64,000 bases of DNA from Aurantiacibacter atlanticus. Lineage in GTDB: Bacteria; Pseudomonadota; Alphaproteobacteria; Sphingomonadales; Sphingomonadaceae. Positions 1-10,246 of this stretch are shown piece by piece. The first letter of the stretch is position 1; every line of letters begins with the position of its first letter. The stretch lies in contig NZ_CP011310.1 in NCBI RefSeq assembly GCF_001077815.2, forward strand, positions 2,294,001 through 2,358,000. Reading direction: 5' to 3'. The position numbers were made by a program, and so were the translations under genes. The notes under the pieces are model-generated. The model searched no databases. It had not been told where the DNA came from and worked only from the letters and a program-made list of their open reading frames with translations.

Positions 1-1
1 A

Positions 2-2032
2 CAGACAGATGGGGGCAGCCCAGACGCAGAAACGACGCAAAGTGAGAACAGCATTGCTGCGCGCCTTGTGCTTGCAGCCGGATTGATGCTGTTCGTGGAG
101 CTGGCGCTGATCCGTTGGCTTGGCTCCAACGTCATCCACCTCTCCTACTTCTCGAATTTCGTGTTGCTGGGGTCATTTCTCGGCATCGGCGCCGGTTTTC
201 TCATCAGCCGTAAGAGCTGGTCTATCTGGCCGTGGTCACTGCCATTACTCACCCTGCTTACAATCGGCGTAATCCGTTACCCGATGAGCATTCAGCGCGA
301 AGGTGAGGATATTATCTACTTCACCGCGCTGGAAATGGCCGGCCCGCCTGCCTGGCTGGCATTGCCGCTGATTTTCTGTCTGGTCGCGATCATACTTGCC
401 GGCCCCGCGGAACTGGTCGGCCGCTGCTTTGCCAAGCTGCCCGCGCTCAAAGCCTATCGCTGGGACCTGATTGGATCGCTGACAGGTATCGTCGCCTTTT
501 CTGTCCTCAGTTTCATGCATGCTCCTTCTCTCATCTGGGGTCTGATTGCAGGCCTTGGATACATTGCGCTCGCGGATAAGAACCGTCGGCTGATCATGTT
601 TGCCTGGGCACTGCCGCTCCTTGTTATCCTGTTCAATGAAAGCACAGATGAAAACATCAGCTGGTCGCCATATTACAAGATCCAGACGCTTGAGCGTGAT
701 CCTCCGATTGACGGCGTGTTGCAAATTCGCGCCAATGGTGTTCCGCACCAGGTGATGGCGCCAAGCAGCCTGCGCCGCGAGATGGGATATTCCATTTATT
801 TCACACCGTATGAACGCCGTGCCGCAAGCGAATTGGGCGATGTGCTGATCATCGGAGCAGGCTCCGGTTCCGATCTTGCTGTGGCGCTGGAAAACGGTGC
901 CCGCAGCGTGGACGCTGTCGATATCGATCCGCGCATCATGCAGATCGGTGTCGATGGAAATATTGATCGGCCTTATCAGGACCCGCGTGTCACACGTCAT
1001 ATCAATGATGGCCGCGCTTTCCTTGAAGGAACGGACAAGAAATATGACTTTATCCTTTTCGCCCTGCCTGACAGCCTGACGCTGGTGAATGGCGCTTCGC
1101 AGATCCGTCTCGAGAGCTTTCTCTTCACTGAAGAAGCGTTGGCATCCGTGCGTTCACGCCTGAATGACGGCGGCACATTTGCGATGTATAATTACTATCG
1201 CGAAGACTGGCTGATTGATCGACTGGCCAACACCGCCGCCACCGCATTTGGCCATGCGCCCTGTGTCGACAAATTTGATGATGCGCAGGCTGTCATCACC
1301 GTCGGCCTGACCCCTGCGGATCAACAATGCGCGGAAACCTGGGCGCCTGTCAGTGTAGAGGCCGATATGGCGCCTGCGGTAGACAATGCGCCGTTCATCT
1401 ATTTCCGTGGGGACAATTTCCCGCCGCTTTACATCGTCACGCTGGGCCTGATCCTTGCGGCATCCTTGCTGACAGTGCGCACACTGGGCGGACCGTTGCG
1501 CGAAATGCGCCCTTATGCGGATCTGTTTTTCATGGGCGCAGCCTTCATGCTGCTCGAAACGAAGAACATCGCGACCTTTGCGCTATTGTTCGGCACCACC
1601 TGGTTCGTCAATGCGCTGGTTTTCGGCGGCGTGCTGATTATCGTGCTGGGCGCTGTGGAAGTGACGCGCAAGTTCAAAACTCCGCCGATTGGCTGGTGTT
1701 ATGGCGCGATGCTCGCATCCCTGCTGGCAGCATATTTCGTGCCGGAAGAATGGCTGCTGGGCATGGCGTTTGCGCCGCGCCTGATTGCCGCCACCCTGCT
1801 TGCCTTTGTCCCGATCTTCATCGCCAATGTGGCCTTTGCTAAGCGTTTCCGTGAAAGTGGTGACACGCGCTCTGCATTTGCGGTGAACCTGCTGGGCACG
1901 ATCCTTGGTGGCTGCCTTGAATATGCTGCGCTGTTCACCGGCTACAATAATCTGCTGCTGGTTGTCGGCGCGCTATATTTACTGGCCTTCGCGCTCATCC
2001 CCAAAGGCGGGGCGCAAGCTGCTGCCGCCTAG
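2..2032 (+). CDS. Membrane-embedded spermidine synthase-like protein, N-terminus cut by window edge
   Basis: The reading frame is open from base 2, so the true start probably lies left of the window; the first start codon inside is a GTG at 68. The product has several N-terminal membrane segments, then a soluble nucleotide-binding fold (LIIGAGSGSD near 860-890, followed by an acidic AVDIDPR strand end) and a further hydrophobic C-terminal half. That order, membrane helices around a class I methyltransferase/aminopropyltransferase domain, is typical of the fused membrane spermidine synthase-like family. Whether it makes spermidine is not shown; many members have unknown substrates. It faces the def gene and is separated from it by a hairpin terminator. 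Confidence 0.75.
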   Translation, partial: QTDGGSPDAETTQSENSIAARLVLAAGLMLFVELALIRWLGSNVIHLSYFSNFVLLGSFLGIGAGFLISRKSWSIWPWSLPLLTLLTIGVIRYPMSIQREGEDIIYFTALEMAGPPAWLALPLIFCLVAIILAGPAELVGRCFAKLPALKAYRWDLIGSLTGIVAFSVLSFMHAPSLIWGLIAGLGYIALADKNRRLIMFAWALPLLVILFNESTDENISWSPYYKIQTLERDPPIDGVLQIRANGVPHQVMAPSSLRREMGYSIYFTPYERRAASELGDVLIIGAGSGSDLAVALENGARSVDAVDIDPRIMQIGVDGNIDRPYQDPRVTRHINDGRAFLEGTDKKYDFILFALPDSLTLVNGASQIRLESFLFTEEALASVRSRLNDGGTFAMYNYYREDWLIDRLANTAATAFGHAPCVDKFDDAQAVITVGLTPADQQCAETWAPVSVEADMAPAVDNAPFIYFRGDNFPPLYIVTLGLILAASLLTVRTLGGPLREMRPYADLFFMGAAFMLLETKNIATFALLFGTTWFVNALVFGGVLIIVLGAVEVTRKFKTPPIGWCYGAMLASLLAAYFVPEEWLLGMAFAPRLIAATLLAFVPIFIANVAFAKRFRESGDTRSAFAVNLLGTILGGCLEYAALFTGYNNLLLVVGALYLLAFALIPKGGAQAAAA

Positions 2033-2054
2033 GATGCATGCATCAACAAAAGAA

Positions 2055-2082
2055 AAGGGCCGCTTCCGATGGGGCGGCCCTT
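2055..2082. terminator. Bidirectional intrinsic terminator
   Basis: Nine-base inverted repeat AAGGGCCGC / GCGGCCCTT with a ten-base loop, preceded by an A-run and followed by TTCATCTTT. It lies between two convergent genes and could serve both. Confidence 0.75.
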
Positions 2083-2108
2083 CATCTTTGCGATAATGCG
2101 CAAACGTA

Positions 2109-2675
2109 TCAGGCTGCCTGGCGGGCCTTTTGCAACTTTTTCAGCGCCATGCCGCGCTTAAGACGGCTGAGGTGGTCAATGAACAATATGCCGTTGAGAT
2201 GATCCATCTCGTGCTGGATGCATATTGCCAGCATGCCGCTCATGTCTTCCTCATGCTGCTTGCCATTCAGATCCTGCCAACGCACACGGCAGCGCGATGG
2301 GCGTTCGATATCGGCGTAAACATCGGGAACTGACAGGCACCCTTCCTGATAGATGCCCTTGTCGGTCGAGGGATCGAGGATTTCAGGGTTCACGAAAACA
2401 CGCGGATCTTTTTTCACCGGCTGGTGCGTATGTTTCGTGCCATCATGCTCACATTCTTCTGGCTCTGCGTCAGGATCTTCTTCCTGCAAATCGATTACGA
2501 GCAGACGAATAGGCTCCCCCACCTGAATGGCGGCGAGGCCGATGCCATAGGCATCATACATCGTTTCAAACATGTCATCGACAAGCGTCTTCAGCCCTTC
2601 ATCGAACTTTTCGACGGGAGAAGACACGATTTTTAGCCGGGGATCCGGCGCTTCAAGAATTTCACGTATAGCCAT
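2109..2675 (-). CDS. def: Peptide deformylase
   Basis: Removes the N-formyl group from nascent proteins. All three family motifs are present: GIGLAAIQVG (motif 1), EGCLSVP (motif 2, metal-binding Cys) and QHEMDHLNG (motif 3, HExxH-type metal ligands). The start is taken at the ATG giving MAIREILEAPDPRL, which is the usual N-terminus; an in-frame extension to 2711 would overlap recR and is not needed. An acidic, His-containing insert between motifs 1 and 2 makes it slightly longer than E. coli Def. It follows recR with 32 bases between, on the same strand, and its functional partner fmt starts about 700 bases away on the other strand. Confidence 0.95.
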   Translation of the reverse strand: MAIREILEAPDPRLKIVSSPVEKFDEGLKTLVDDMFETMYDAYGIGLAAIQVGEPIRLLVIDLQEEDPDAEPEECEHDGTKHTHQPVKKDPRVFVNPEILDPSTDKGIYQEGCLSVPDVYADIERPSRCRVRWQDLNGKQHEEDMSGMLAICIQHEMDHLNGILFIDHLSRLKRGMALKKLQKARQAA

Positions 2676-2707
2676 AGGTGCTAATTTAGTGCGTTTTGGT
2701 GAAAGTT

Positions 2708-3325
2708 TCAATCACGGCCAAGCGGCCTTCTTGCGCGCAATGCCTGCGCCAGCGTGCCTTCGTCGAGGTAATCGAGTTCACCACCGACCGGCAGGCCGTG
2801 GGCGAGCTGAGTGATGCGAATTGGAAATTCCTCCAGCCGCTCTGCAATGTAATGGGCCGTGGTTTGCCCTTCCAGCGTCGCATTCATCGCCAATACAACC
2901 TCCTCGATCATGGTGCCATCATCATCGCCTTGCGACACGCGGCCCATCAGGCTGTCGATAGCGAGGTCTTCAGGCCGCACACCGTCGAGGGCGGAAAGCT
3001 TGCCGCCAAGCACGTGATAGCACCCGGTAAACAGCCGCGCCCGATCAAGCGCCCATAAATCCGCGACATCCTCTACCACGCAGATGCTCTTGCGGTCCCG
3101 GCGGGGATCGGCACAGATGCTGCATGGATCGCGCGTATCGACATTGCCGCAGGTTCCGCATTCAACGAGCTTGTCCTGAACCATCTGCAGCGCATCAATA
3201 ATCTGTCTGAGCGCGGTTTCACGGTGTTTCACCAGCCACAGAACCGCCCTGCGTGCAGAACGCGGACCAAGGCCCGGTAGCCGCGCCAGCGCCTGGCTCA
3301 GATTTTCGATCTCTTGCGATGCCAT
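2708..3325 (-). CDS. recR: Recombination mediator protein RecR
   Basis: RecR works with RecO/RecF to load RecA on gapped DNA. The 205-residue length is normal. Visible are the N-terminal helix-hairpin-helix ([17 protein letters not shown]), the four-Cys zinc finger ([16 protein letters not shown]) and the Toprim domain beginning [13 protein letters not shown]. First gene of a probable recR-def pair; its promoter must lie in the 44-base divergent gap shared with fmt. No LexA-type operator was recognised there. Confidence 0.96.
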   Translation of the reverse strand: MASQEIENLSQALARLPGLGPRSARRAVLWLVKHRETALRQIIDALQMVQDKLVECGTCGNVDTRDPCSICADPRRDRKSICVVEDVADLWALDRARLFTGCYHVLGGKLSALDGVRPEDLAIDSLMGRVSQGDDDGTMIEEVVLAMNATLEGQTTAHYIAERLEEFPIRITQLAHGLPVGGELDYLDEGTLAQALRARRPLGRD

Positions 3326-3369
3326 AGTCCGCCAGATAGGGCCCCACGCAACGGATAGAAAGGTGCCAT

Positions 3370-4275
3370 GTGCGCATAGTCTTTATGGGAACGCCCGATT
3401 TTGCAGTGCCAACGCTCGATGCGCTGGTGGCGGCAGATCACGATATTGCCTGCGTCTACAGTCAGCCGCCGCGCCGCTCCGGCCGTGGAAAACAGGAGCG
3501 GCCCTCCCCCGTCCATGCGCGGGCAGACTGGCTGGGTATCGCGGTGCGGCATCCCGTCAGCTTGAAAGACGCAGAGGCGCAAGCCGAATTTGCTGCGCTT
3601 GGAGCAGATGTGGCGGTGGTGGCTGCCTATGGACTGATTCTGCCGGCCGCCGTGCTGGAAACGCCGCCTCTGGGATGTCTCAATGTCCACGGATCGCTCC
3701 TGCCACGATGGCGCGGAGCGGCTCCGATACATCGCGCCGTAGAGGCAGGTGACAAGGAGACAGGCATCACGATCATGCGCATGGAGCAGGGTCTCGACAC
3801 AGGTCCGATGCTGTTGAAATCCGCGATGCCGGTCGCACGCAAGACCACTGGCGAATTGCATGATGAACTGGCCGCGACAGGCGCACGCCTGATGGTGGAG
3901 GCGCTGGCGCGTCTGGACGAACTCCAGCCTGAAACGCAGGACGATACCCTCGCCACCTATGCGCCCAAGATAGACAAGGCAGAGGCTCGTCTGGACTTCA
4001 CCAAGCCTGCAGAAATTCTCGAACGTGAAGTGCGTGCCTTTGCCCCCTTCCCCGGGAGTTGGTTTGAACTTGAAGGAGAGCGGATCAAGCTTCTTCTTGC
4101 AGAAACCATGGATGATGAAGGCGATGCCGGCAGCGTGCTGGACGGATCGCTTACCATCGCCTGTGGCACTGGCGCGCTACGCCCTGTCATCCTACAACGC
4201 GCCGGAAAGCCCGCCATGCCACTGGAAGATTTCCTTCGAGGCAGGAAGATTGCAGCCGGGACCAGGCTTGCATGA
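3370..4275 (+). CDS. fmt: Methionyl-tRNA formyltransferase
   Basis: Formylates initiator Met-tRNA using 10-formyl-THF. The protein begins [16 protein letters not shown] from a GTG codon at 3370. The formyltransferase core motif [16 protein letters not shown] carries the catalytic Asn and His, and LDTGPML the catalytic Asp region; the C-terminal OB-like domain follows. Length 301 residues fits the family. It overlaps truA by four bases (ATGA), so the two are probably translationally coupled, and it is transcribed away from recR-def. Confidence 0.96.
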   Translation: MRIVFMGTPDFAVPTLDALVAADHDIACVYSQPPRRSGRGKQERPSPVHARADWLGIAVRHPVSLKDAEAQAEFAALGADVAVVAAYGLILPAAVLETPPLGCLNVHGSLLPRWRGAAPIHRAVEAGDKETGITIMRMEQGLDTGPMLLKSAMPVARKTTGELHDELAATGARLMVEALARLDELQPETQDDTLATYAPKIDKAEARLDFTKPAEILEREVRAFAPFPGSWFELEGERIKLLLAETMDDEGDAGSVLDGSLTIACGTGALRPVILQRAGKPAMPLEDFLRGRKIAAGTRLA

Positions 4276-5036
4276 AGCGCTTTGCCCTCACCGTGGAGTT
4301 TGATGGCACGCCGTTTTTTGGCCTGCAACGACAGGCACACGGCCCCAGCATCCAGCAATCAATTGAAACAGCTGCAAAAAAAGTGACGGGAGAGAATGTC
4401 ACGCTGCACAGCGCAGGACGGACGGACAGCGGCGTGCATGCATTTGCCATGCGCTGCCATCTCGATCTGGAAAAGGACATCGCGCCATTCCGCTTGATGG
4501 AAGCGCTCAATGCGCGTCTGCGTCCCGATCCAATTGCCATTATCGGTTGCGAGCACAAACCGAATGATTGGCATGCGCGTTTTTCCTGCATTGGCAGAAG
4601 CTATGAATACCGCATTCGCAATCGCCGCGCTCCGCTAACGCTGGAAAAAGGACGGGCCTGGCATATCGCAAAACCATTGGATCATGCGGCGATGCATGAC
4701 GCCGCACAATCGCTTGTCGGGCGGCACGATTTCACCACTTTCCGGTCTGCCCATTGCCAAGCGAATGATCCCGTAAAGACGCTGGACCGACTCGATGTGT
4801 CGCGAGAGGTCGACGCGGTCATTATTCGCGCGGCGGCGCGCAGTTTCCTGCATCATCAGGTGCGCTCAATGGTAGGCACGCTGGCTCTTGTCGGACAAGG
4901 CCAGTGGCGTGTGGACAAGGTCGCCCACGCGCTTGAAGCGAGAAATCGCGCCGCATTGGGGCTGAATGCGCCGCCCGAAGGCCTATATTTCGTTGCCGCG
5001 CGTTACGAAGACGAGTCAGAGGAGAACATCATATGA
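4272..5036 (+). CDS. truA: tRNA pseudouridine(38-40) synthase TruA
   Basis: Isomerises uridines 38-40 in the tRNA anticodon arm. The N-terminus reads [21 protein letters not shown], and the catalytic Asp lies in [10 protein letters not shown]. The second half carries the conserved [13 protein letters not shown] stretch. Length 254 residues is normal. It overlaps both neighbours by ATGA junctions (fmt upstream, a dehydrogenase downstream), indicating one transcript. Confidence 0.96.
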   Translation: MKRFALTVEFDGTPFFGLQRQAHGPSIQQSIETAAKKVTGENVTLHSAGRTDSGVHAFAMRCHLDLEKDIAPFRLMEALNARLRPDPIAIIGCEHKPNDWHARFSCIGRSYEYRIRNRRAPLTLEKGRAWHIAKPLDHAAMHDAAQSLVGRHDFTTFRSAHCQANDPVKTLDRLDVSREVDAVIIRAAARSFLHHQVRSMVGTLALVGQGQWRVDKVAHALEARNRAALGLNAPPEGLYFVAARYEDESEENII

Positions 5037-6145
5037 CGACCACAGGCCGGCAACTCACGTCCACGCTTTATCCAGATGGCAAGATGATACTCGCGCTGGA
5101 AGAGACCGAATTCGTCGATCCTACTGGGAACCAGGTGCTGATAAGAATGGAAGCGGCCCCGATCAATCCATCGGATCTTTTCCTGATGACAGGCGGCGCT
5201 GACCTTGAAGGCGCGGCATATTCAGCGGGACGGATAGAGCTGCAAGTTCACCCGCAGGCCGCCGCCTTGCAGGCCGCTCGCCACGGCGTGCCGCAAACCA
5301 TTGGCAATGAAGGTGCCGGAACCGTCATATCGGCCGGTGACGGTGAAATGGCGCAGGCCCTGATGGGTCAGCGCGTCGCCTGCGTGCCCGGCAATGCCTT
5401 TGGCGAATATGCGCTGGCCGATGCGAAGATGTGCATTCCGCTTGGCGATCACACCGTTGAAGAGGGGGCGAGCTCCTTCATCAATCCGATGACGGCATTG
5501 GGATTTGTGGAAACGGCCAAACGCGAAGGCAACAATGCCATCATTCACGCCGCTGCCGCATCAAACCTTGGCCAGATGCTCTGTCGTATCTGCCGAGAGG
5601 ATGGTTTGGAACTGGTCAATATCGTGCGCAAGCAGGAGCAGGCCGAATTGCTCAAATCACAAGGTGCAGTCCATGTGGTCAACAGTTCGGACAGCGATTT
5701 CGAGCAATCGTTGGCCGATGCAATTGATAAGACCGAAGCGTTTCTGGGTTTCGATCCGATCGGCGGCGGCACTATGACAGATAGCTGCCTTCGCGCCATG
5801 GAGCGCGTGGCTGCGGCGAAATTGCCTGAATTCAACCGCTATGGCTCTGACCAGCCGAAGAAAATGTATATTTATGGTAGGCTCGACAAGTCTCCCACCA
5901 TCCTCACCCCAGCATTCGGTTTTCAATGGACGGTTTCAGGCTGGCTGCTGATGCCCTTCCTTGCCAGCTGCGACATGTCCACGTTGACTTCGATGCGCAA
6001 ACGCGTGGTCAGTGGATTGAAAACGACATTCGCCAGCTCTTACAAAACCCGTGTCGGCCTTGACGAAATGCTGACCAAAGCTGCGTTTCTGGATTATGCG
6101 CAGATGAAGACGGGCGAGAAATATCTCGTCACTCCGCAGGCCTGA
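5033..6145 (+). CDS. MDR-family zinc-independent oxidoreductase
   Basis: A medium-chain dehydrogenase/reductase of 370 residues with an N-terminal GroES-like fold ([14 protein letters not shown], then [14 protein letters not shown]) and a Rossmann cofactor domain ([15 protein letters not shown]). The catalytic and structural zinc ligands of true alcohol dehydrogenases are not seen, so it is closer to quinone oxidoreductase/enoyl reductase-like MDR proteins that use NADPH. Substrate unknown. It overlaps truA by four bases and is the last gene of the fmt-truA unit; nothing in the neighbouring genes explains its role there. Confidence 0.85.
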   Translation: MTTTGRQLTSTLYPDGKMILALEETEFVDPTGNQVLIRMEAAPINPSDLFLMTGGADLEGAAYSAGRIELQVHPQAAALQAARHGVPQTIGNEGAGTVISAGDGEMAQALMGQRVACVPGNAFGEYALADAKMCIPLGDHTVEEGASSFINPMTALGFVETAKREGNNAIIHAAAASNLGQMLCRICREDGLELVNIVRKQEQAELLKSQGAVHVVNSSDSDFEQSLADAIDKTEAFLGFDPIGGGTMTDSCLRAMERVAAAKLPEFNRYGSDQPKKMYIYGRLDKSPTILTPAFGFQWTVSGWLLMPFLASCDMSTLTSMRKRVVSGLKTTFASSYKTRVGLDEMLTKAAFLDYAQMKTGEKYLVTPQA

Positions 6146-6153
6146 AACGGAAG

Positions 6154-6183
6154 TTACGGCGCGGGCTCCGGCTCGCGCCGTAA
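6154..6183. terminator. Palindromic terminator at a convergent junction
   Basis: TTACGGCGCG / CGCGCCGTAA is a perfect ten-base inverted repeat with a ten-base loop, followed on the plus strand by TTCTTCC. It overlaps the stop codon and last codons of the penicillin-binding protein and sits eight bases after the dehydrogenase stop, so it can act in both directions. Confidence 0.6.
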
Positions 6184-8325
6184 TTCTTCCTCCAGCCTGC
6201 TTTGGGCGGCCTCCTCGTCCACTTCGAGGGAGAAATCACCGTCACGCATGCCGACTTCTACCGGCACGCCATCTATATCCGTGACCAATATCGCCTCTCC
6301 ATCACGAATAATCAGATGGTGGCCATCGCCAAGGGGTATATCTTCCAGATCGGGCACATCCATCGGCTCCACGGGACCACTTGGATCGGGCGAAGGCATC
6401 GGCCCCGGCTGCGCCGCACTTGCGCCCAGCGCACCACGCATGAAATCGCGCCAGATGCGTGCGGGCAGTCCGCCGCCACTGATCCCGCTGAGCGGTGAAT
6501 TATCGTCATTGCCGATCCATACGCCCACCACCAGATCACCCGCATAGCCAACGAACAGCGCATCGCGATTGTTTTGCGTAGTGCCGGTTTTCCCAAAATT
6601 CGGCACAGAGAGCATGGCCGCCTTTCCGGTTCCATGATTAATGGCGCTGCGCAGCAAGTCTTCCATATCGTCATGATCGCGCGAGTTGAGATTGCCCCTG
6701 CCGCTCATCAGCCAATCGAACCAGCCGGTTTCCTCTTGCGGGAAGGCGCGCGGCTCAACCGGGAAGCTATTGCCCGCAACACCGGCATAAGCGGCGGTAA
6801 GTTCAAGCAAATTCATTGTCGAAGTGCCCAGCGCAAGGCTGGGATCACCGGCAGGCAGCGCGGATGTTACACCCAATTCGCGTGCAGTTTCGATAACCGC
6901 TTCACTTCCCACTTCATTGAACAGGCGCACAGCGGCCACGTTGGAAGATTGGGCAAAGGCATCGCGCAGGCTGATCTGCGCTGAATACCGCCCGTTTGAA
7001 TTGCCGGGGCGATAGCTGCCTTGCGAAAACTCGGTATTGGCGATCATATCGTCGGCGCTCCACCCGTTGCGCAAGGCGGCAAGGTAGACGAACAGCTTAA
7101 ATGTGGAGCCAGGTTGCCGGCGCGCCTGGGTTGCGCGGTTGAACGGGCTTTGCGAATAATCCCGACCACCGATCATTGCGACCACTTCACCATTGGTGCG
7201 CATCGCCACCAAGGCCACTTGCGCATCGCCCAATGGTGCACGTTCGATCACGCGGCGGGCAATGTCCTGCAGGCCTGAATCGAGTGTAGTGGTAAGGGTT
7301 TCTCGGGAATAGGAAATATCGCTCATCTTGCGCGCTTCTGGCAGGGCCCAGTCTGCGAAATATGTGCCGGTTGGCAAATCATTGCGGGAGCGCACATCCA
7401 GTGCGGGCACCCCCATCGCATCTGCCCGGGCCTGCGTGATAAAGCCTGCAGCAACCAATGCGCCCTTGACCAGCCCATAACGTGCGGCCGCGAGATCGGG
7501 ATTGCGGGTCGGGGCAAGGCGACTGGGCGCCTGCAAGAGGCCTGCCAGCATCGCGGCCTGTTCAGGCTTCAGATTTTCCGGCTGACGGTAGAAATAATGC
7601 AGGCTGGCTGCGCGGATGCCATATCTGTTGTCACCAAAATATGCATTGGAGAGATAGCGTTCGAGAATTTCGTCCTTGGTCAACCACGCTTCCAGCCACA
7701 GGGCAATCAGGGCCTCGCGCGCCTTGCGCGTCAGGGTCTGCTCGGGCGTCAGAAAGGTGAATTTGGCAAGCTGCTGGGTGATGGTGGAGCCACCGCCAAC
7801 CCCAGTGAAGGCCGCGCGTGCGACCCCGCGCGGATCGACGCCCCAATGATCGTAAAACCGTCGGTCCTCGACTGCGAGGAAGGGTTGAATGACGTGTTCG
7901 GGCAAGTCGGCGACCAGAACCGGATCGTCCACCACGGCACCATTGCGCGCAATCGGCGTGCCGTCGGCGGCAAGCAGTGTGATCTGCGGCGGCGCAATGG
8001 GCTCAAGGCTTTTGGAAAGTGGTGCGGTAATCGCAAGATAGCCGACCAGAACGATAAGCAGCATGATCACCGCCGCAATGTAACGACTGATCCACCACAG
8101 CCATGAACGATCCCGAAGACGCTGCGGAATGAAGCTGCGCCAGCCGTTGCTGTAACGCGATGCTGCCGGATAATGCCCAGGATAGGGGCGCGTCGTCCTC
8201 TCCCAATCGCCATCATCAAGATCGTGCAATGGGGTCCACGGGGCGTTTTCCAGCGCGGCATCGCGCCGTGACCAATTGTCCGCTGCATCCTGCCGCTTGC
8301 GCCGCGCAAAGGGGTTCCACCACAT
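6154..8325 (-). CDS. Class A penicillin-binding protein (glycosyltransferase 51 / transpeptidase)
   Basis: Bifunctional peptidoglycan synthase. About 75 cytoplasmic residues precede one membrane helix (near 77-104). The GT51 domain shows AVEDRRFYDHWG with the catalytic Glu near 153, GGSTITQQLAKF, and the membrane-proximal KDEILERYLSNAYFG. The transpeptidase domain has all three serine motifs: SxxK in PGSTFKLF (Ser near 407), SxN in QSSNVAAV, and KTGTTQN near 579. An acidic Pro-rich tail follows. The start is placed at ATG 8325 with AGGGTG at ribosome-binding distance; a GTG at 8334 is an alternative. The arrangement fits PBP1A/1C-type enzymes. Repeats at 8338-8363 lie just upstream. Confidence 0.92.
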   Translation of the reverse strand: MWWNPFARRKRQDAADNWSRRDAALENAPWTPLHDLDDGDWERTTRPYPGHYPAASRYSNGWRSFIPQRLRDRSWLWWISRYIAAVIMLLIVLVGYLAITAPLSKSLEPIAPPQITLLAADGTPIARNGAVVDDPVLVADLPEHVIQPFLAVEDRRFYDHWGVDPRGVARAAFTGVGGGSTITQQLAKFTFLTPEQTLTRKAREALIALWLEAWLTKDEILERYLSNAYFGDNRYGIRAASLHYFYRQPENLKPEQAAMLAGLLQAPSRLAPTRNPDLAAARYGLVKGALVAAGFITQARADAMGVPALDVRSRNDLPTGTYFADWALPEARKMSDISYSRETLTTTLDSGLQDIARRVIERAPLGDAQVALVAMRTNGEVVAMIGGRDYSQSPFNRATQARRQPGSTFKLFVYLAALRNGWSADDMIANTEFSQGSYRPGNSNGRYSAQISLRDAFAQSSNVAAVRLFNEVGSEAVIETARELGVTSALPAGDPSLALGTSTMNLLELTAAYAGVAGNSFPVEPRAFPQEETGWFDWLMSGRGNLNSRDHDDMEDLLRSAINHGTGKAAMLSVPNFGKTGTTQNNRDALFVGYAGDLVVGVWIGNDDNSPLSGISGGGLPARIWRDFMRGALGASAAQPGPMPSPDPSGPVEPMDVPDLEDIPLGDGHHLIIRDGEAILVTDIDGVPVEVGMRDGDFSLEVDEEAAQSRLEEELRREPEPAP

Positions 8326-8337
8326 CTCGTTCACCCT

Positions 8338-8363
8338 ACTGTGTTAACAGTATAATACAGTAT
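8338..8363. promoter_or_regulatory. Operator-like repeat cluster upstream of the PBP gene
   Basis: ACTGT (8338-8342) is followed by two copies of ACAGTAT (8347-8353 and 8357-8363), the latter exactly ten bases apart, about one helical turn. The first pair also forms an inverted repeat, ACTGT-GTTA-ACAGT. On the minus strand the block contains TATTAT and TATACT, usable as a -10 element, 13-38 bases before the PBP start. Binding of a regulator is inference. Confidence 0.35.
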
Positions 8364-8506
8364 TGGCGAGAGGAAATCCGGCATCATATCTGATCTGTGG
8401 CTTTCCTAAGAGGAATCGGCCGCGCCGATGCGGGCCTTATAAAAGCCTGCACCTATCCTGGCTGTAGCGCACGATATTAATGCTGAGTGAGCGCCTGCCC
8501 CCGCGG

Positions 8507-10144
8507 CTATCTGTCGCCCGCAATTGGCCCGCCAAAAGTGCTGCCAAAGAAATCTCCGGGAAGCCATGCAGGGCGTTCGTCCATGTCGGCAACATTGCGC
8601 GCTACAAGATACGCAATGTCGGCAAAGCGGCCAAGCTGCTCATAATCGATGCCATCCGCCTCATCCGATGGCTGATGGTAATGCCTGTCGAGAAACGCAG
8701 TCTGCGCCACATCACCGCCATTGCCGAAACCCAGGTCAAGATAGGCCGCAGGAATGCCTTGCCGAACATAGGAATACTGGTCTGACCGGAAGAAAAATGC
8801 CTCATCCGGATTGGGGTCTGGCACCAACTTCACATTATATGCGCTTGCCGCTGATCCGACCGCGCGCCAAATGTTGGAACGATCCGCTCCGAAGGCAACG
8901 ATATCGTTGAACGGCCAGGTCAGGATCGGCATGTCGACATTGACATTGACCGCCAATTCGCCATGCTCCAGCCCCGGATTGGCAGCGTGATAGGATGACC
9001 CCAGCAGTCCCTTCTCTTCCGCTCCCAACGCCACGAACATCACAGGTCGGCGCGGCGGATCGGCAACCAGCAGACGCGCCATTTCCAGCATCGTGGCCAC
9101 GCCGGATGCATTATCCATCGCGCCGTTGAAGATCATGTCGCCATCAGGGCATGGATTGTTTGAAACCCCCACATGATCAAGATGTGCGGTGACGACCACA
9201 TATTGTTCTGCAAGGCTGGGGTCCGTGCCTTGCTGGATGCCGATGACATTGCTGGTCTCCAGCACCGGTTCGAATGCGCTGGCATAGCTGACACGGGCAG
9301 ACATGCCGGTATCGAAACTGGGCATTGGCATCATGCCGCCAAGCTGCGCAACCGTGATATCGTCCCAGCCGAATTGCTGACCTTCCATCAGGCTGCGCGA
9401 CAATTCAGGCGATGCGATGAGCTGGAATTGCATATCGCCCGCCCTGTCGAACGGGACATCATCCGGTCCGATCCAGGTGAGACCGCCGATATCGCCCACA
9501 TAACTGCGCCCGCTCAACCAAGGAGAGCGGCCGTCAAGCTCTGGCGTCCACAGCAAGATTGAACCGATAGCACCCTGCGCGGCAAAGCGATCTGCCCCTG
9601 CCTGCTGCAGGTGAATGGCAAGCAGCGGATCAATATCATCCGGCATGCTGAAGACCCACATCGCAATCTTCCCGTCCAAATCGACATCGGCAAAACTGTC
9701 ATGCCCTAATTCGGCCATTTCGAGGCCGTAGCCGACGAACACAATCGGTGCTTCGACATCGCCGCGTCCATCAGGGCCACCTGCGCTTGCCAGCCCGCCA
9801 CCGACGAAATCCTCGCCAAAACTGGCCTTTGTCGCGCGTCCGTGCGCATCAATGATTGCGAGGCGACTGTCGCTGGCCTGCGAATGGCGCACCAGCGGAA
9901 AATGCTGGAACCACGTCTGGTCGTCACCCCCCGGTTGCAAACCAATGTCGGCAAAACGGCCCGCGACATAATCCGCCGCCCTGTCATAGCCTGGGGTCCC
10001 GGCTTCCCGGCCCTCCATCGCATCATCGGCCAATATGCGGACATCTTGTTCAAGCGTGGCGCGATCGGCAATGCGATTCTCTGCGGCAAGCGGGCTTGCC
10101 AACAGGGAAATTGCCAATGCTGCGAAAGCGGTCAGTCTGATCAT
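8507..10144 (-). CDS. Exported M28-family zinc metallopeptidase with PA-like domain
   Basis: A 545-residue aminopeptidase-type protein. A signal peptide (MIRLTAFAALAISLLASPLAA) directs it to the periplasm or outside. The middle region (about 130-300) looks like the protease-associated insert common in this family. Zinc ligands are visible in order: TAHLDH (His 321), GAMDNASG (Asp 344), GAEEKG (Glu 376/377), VNVDMP (Asp 404) and a C-terminal HYHQPSDEAD His. Probably degrades peptides for nutrition. It lies 102 bases downstream of cobS on the same strand; the gap shows no clear terminator. The 172-base gap after it holds only the PBP-side repeats and no gene. Confidence 0.9.
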   Translation of the reverse strand: MIRLTAFAALAISLLASPLAAENRIADRATLEQDVRILADDAMEGREAGTPGYDRAADYVAGRFADIGLQPGGDDQTWFQHFPLVRHSQASDSRLAIIDAHGRATKASFGEDFVGGGLASAGGPDGRGDVEAPIVFVGYGLEMAELGHDSFADVDLDGKIAMWVFSMPDDIDPLLAIHLQQAGADRFAAQGAIGSILLWTPELDGRSPWLSGRSYVGDIGGLTWIGPDDVPFDRAGDMQFQLIASPELSRSLMEGQQFGWDDITVAQLGGMMPMPSFDTGMSARVSYASAFEPVLETSNVIGIQQGTDPSLAEQYVVVTAHLDHVGVSNNPCPDGDMIFNGAMDNASGVATMLEMARLLVADPPRRPVMFVALGAEEKGLLGSSYHAANPGLEHGELAVNVNVDMPILTWPFNDIVAFGADRSNIWRAVGSAASAYNVKLVPDPNPDEAFFFRSDQYSYVRQGIPAAYLDLGFGNGGDVAQTAFLDRHYHQPSDEADGIDYEQLGRFADIAYLVARNVADMDERPAWLPGDFFGSTFGGPIAGDR

Positions 10145-10246
10145 GAGAACGCGCCCATCCCGAAAAAAGCAATTACAACAGATAGCTGGACACCCGCGCC
10201 ATGCACAAGCCCCGCCGCAGTCGCCCCTGTCGTTAAGCGCTTGGGA

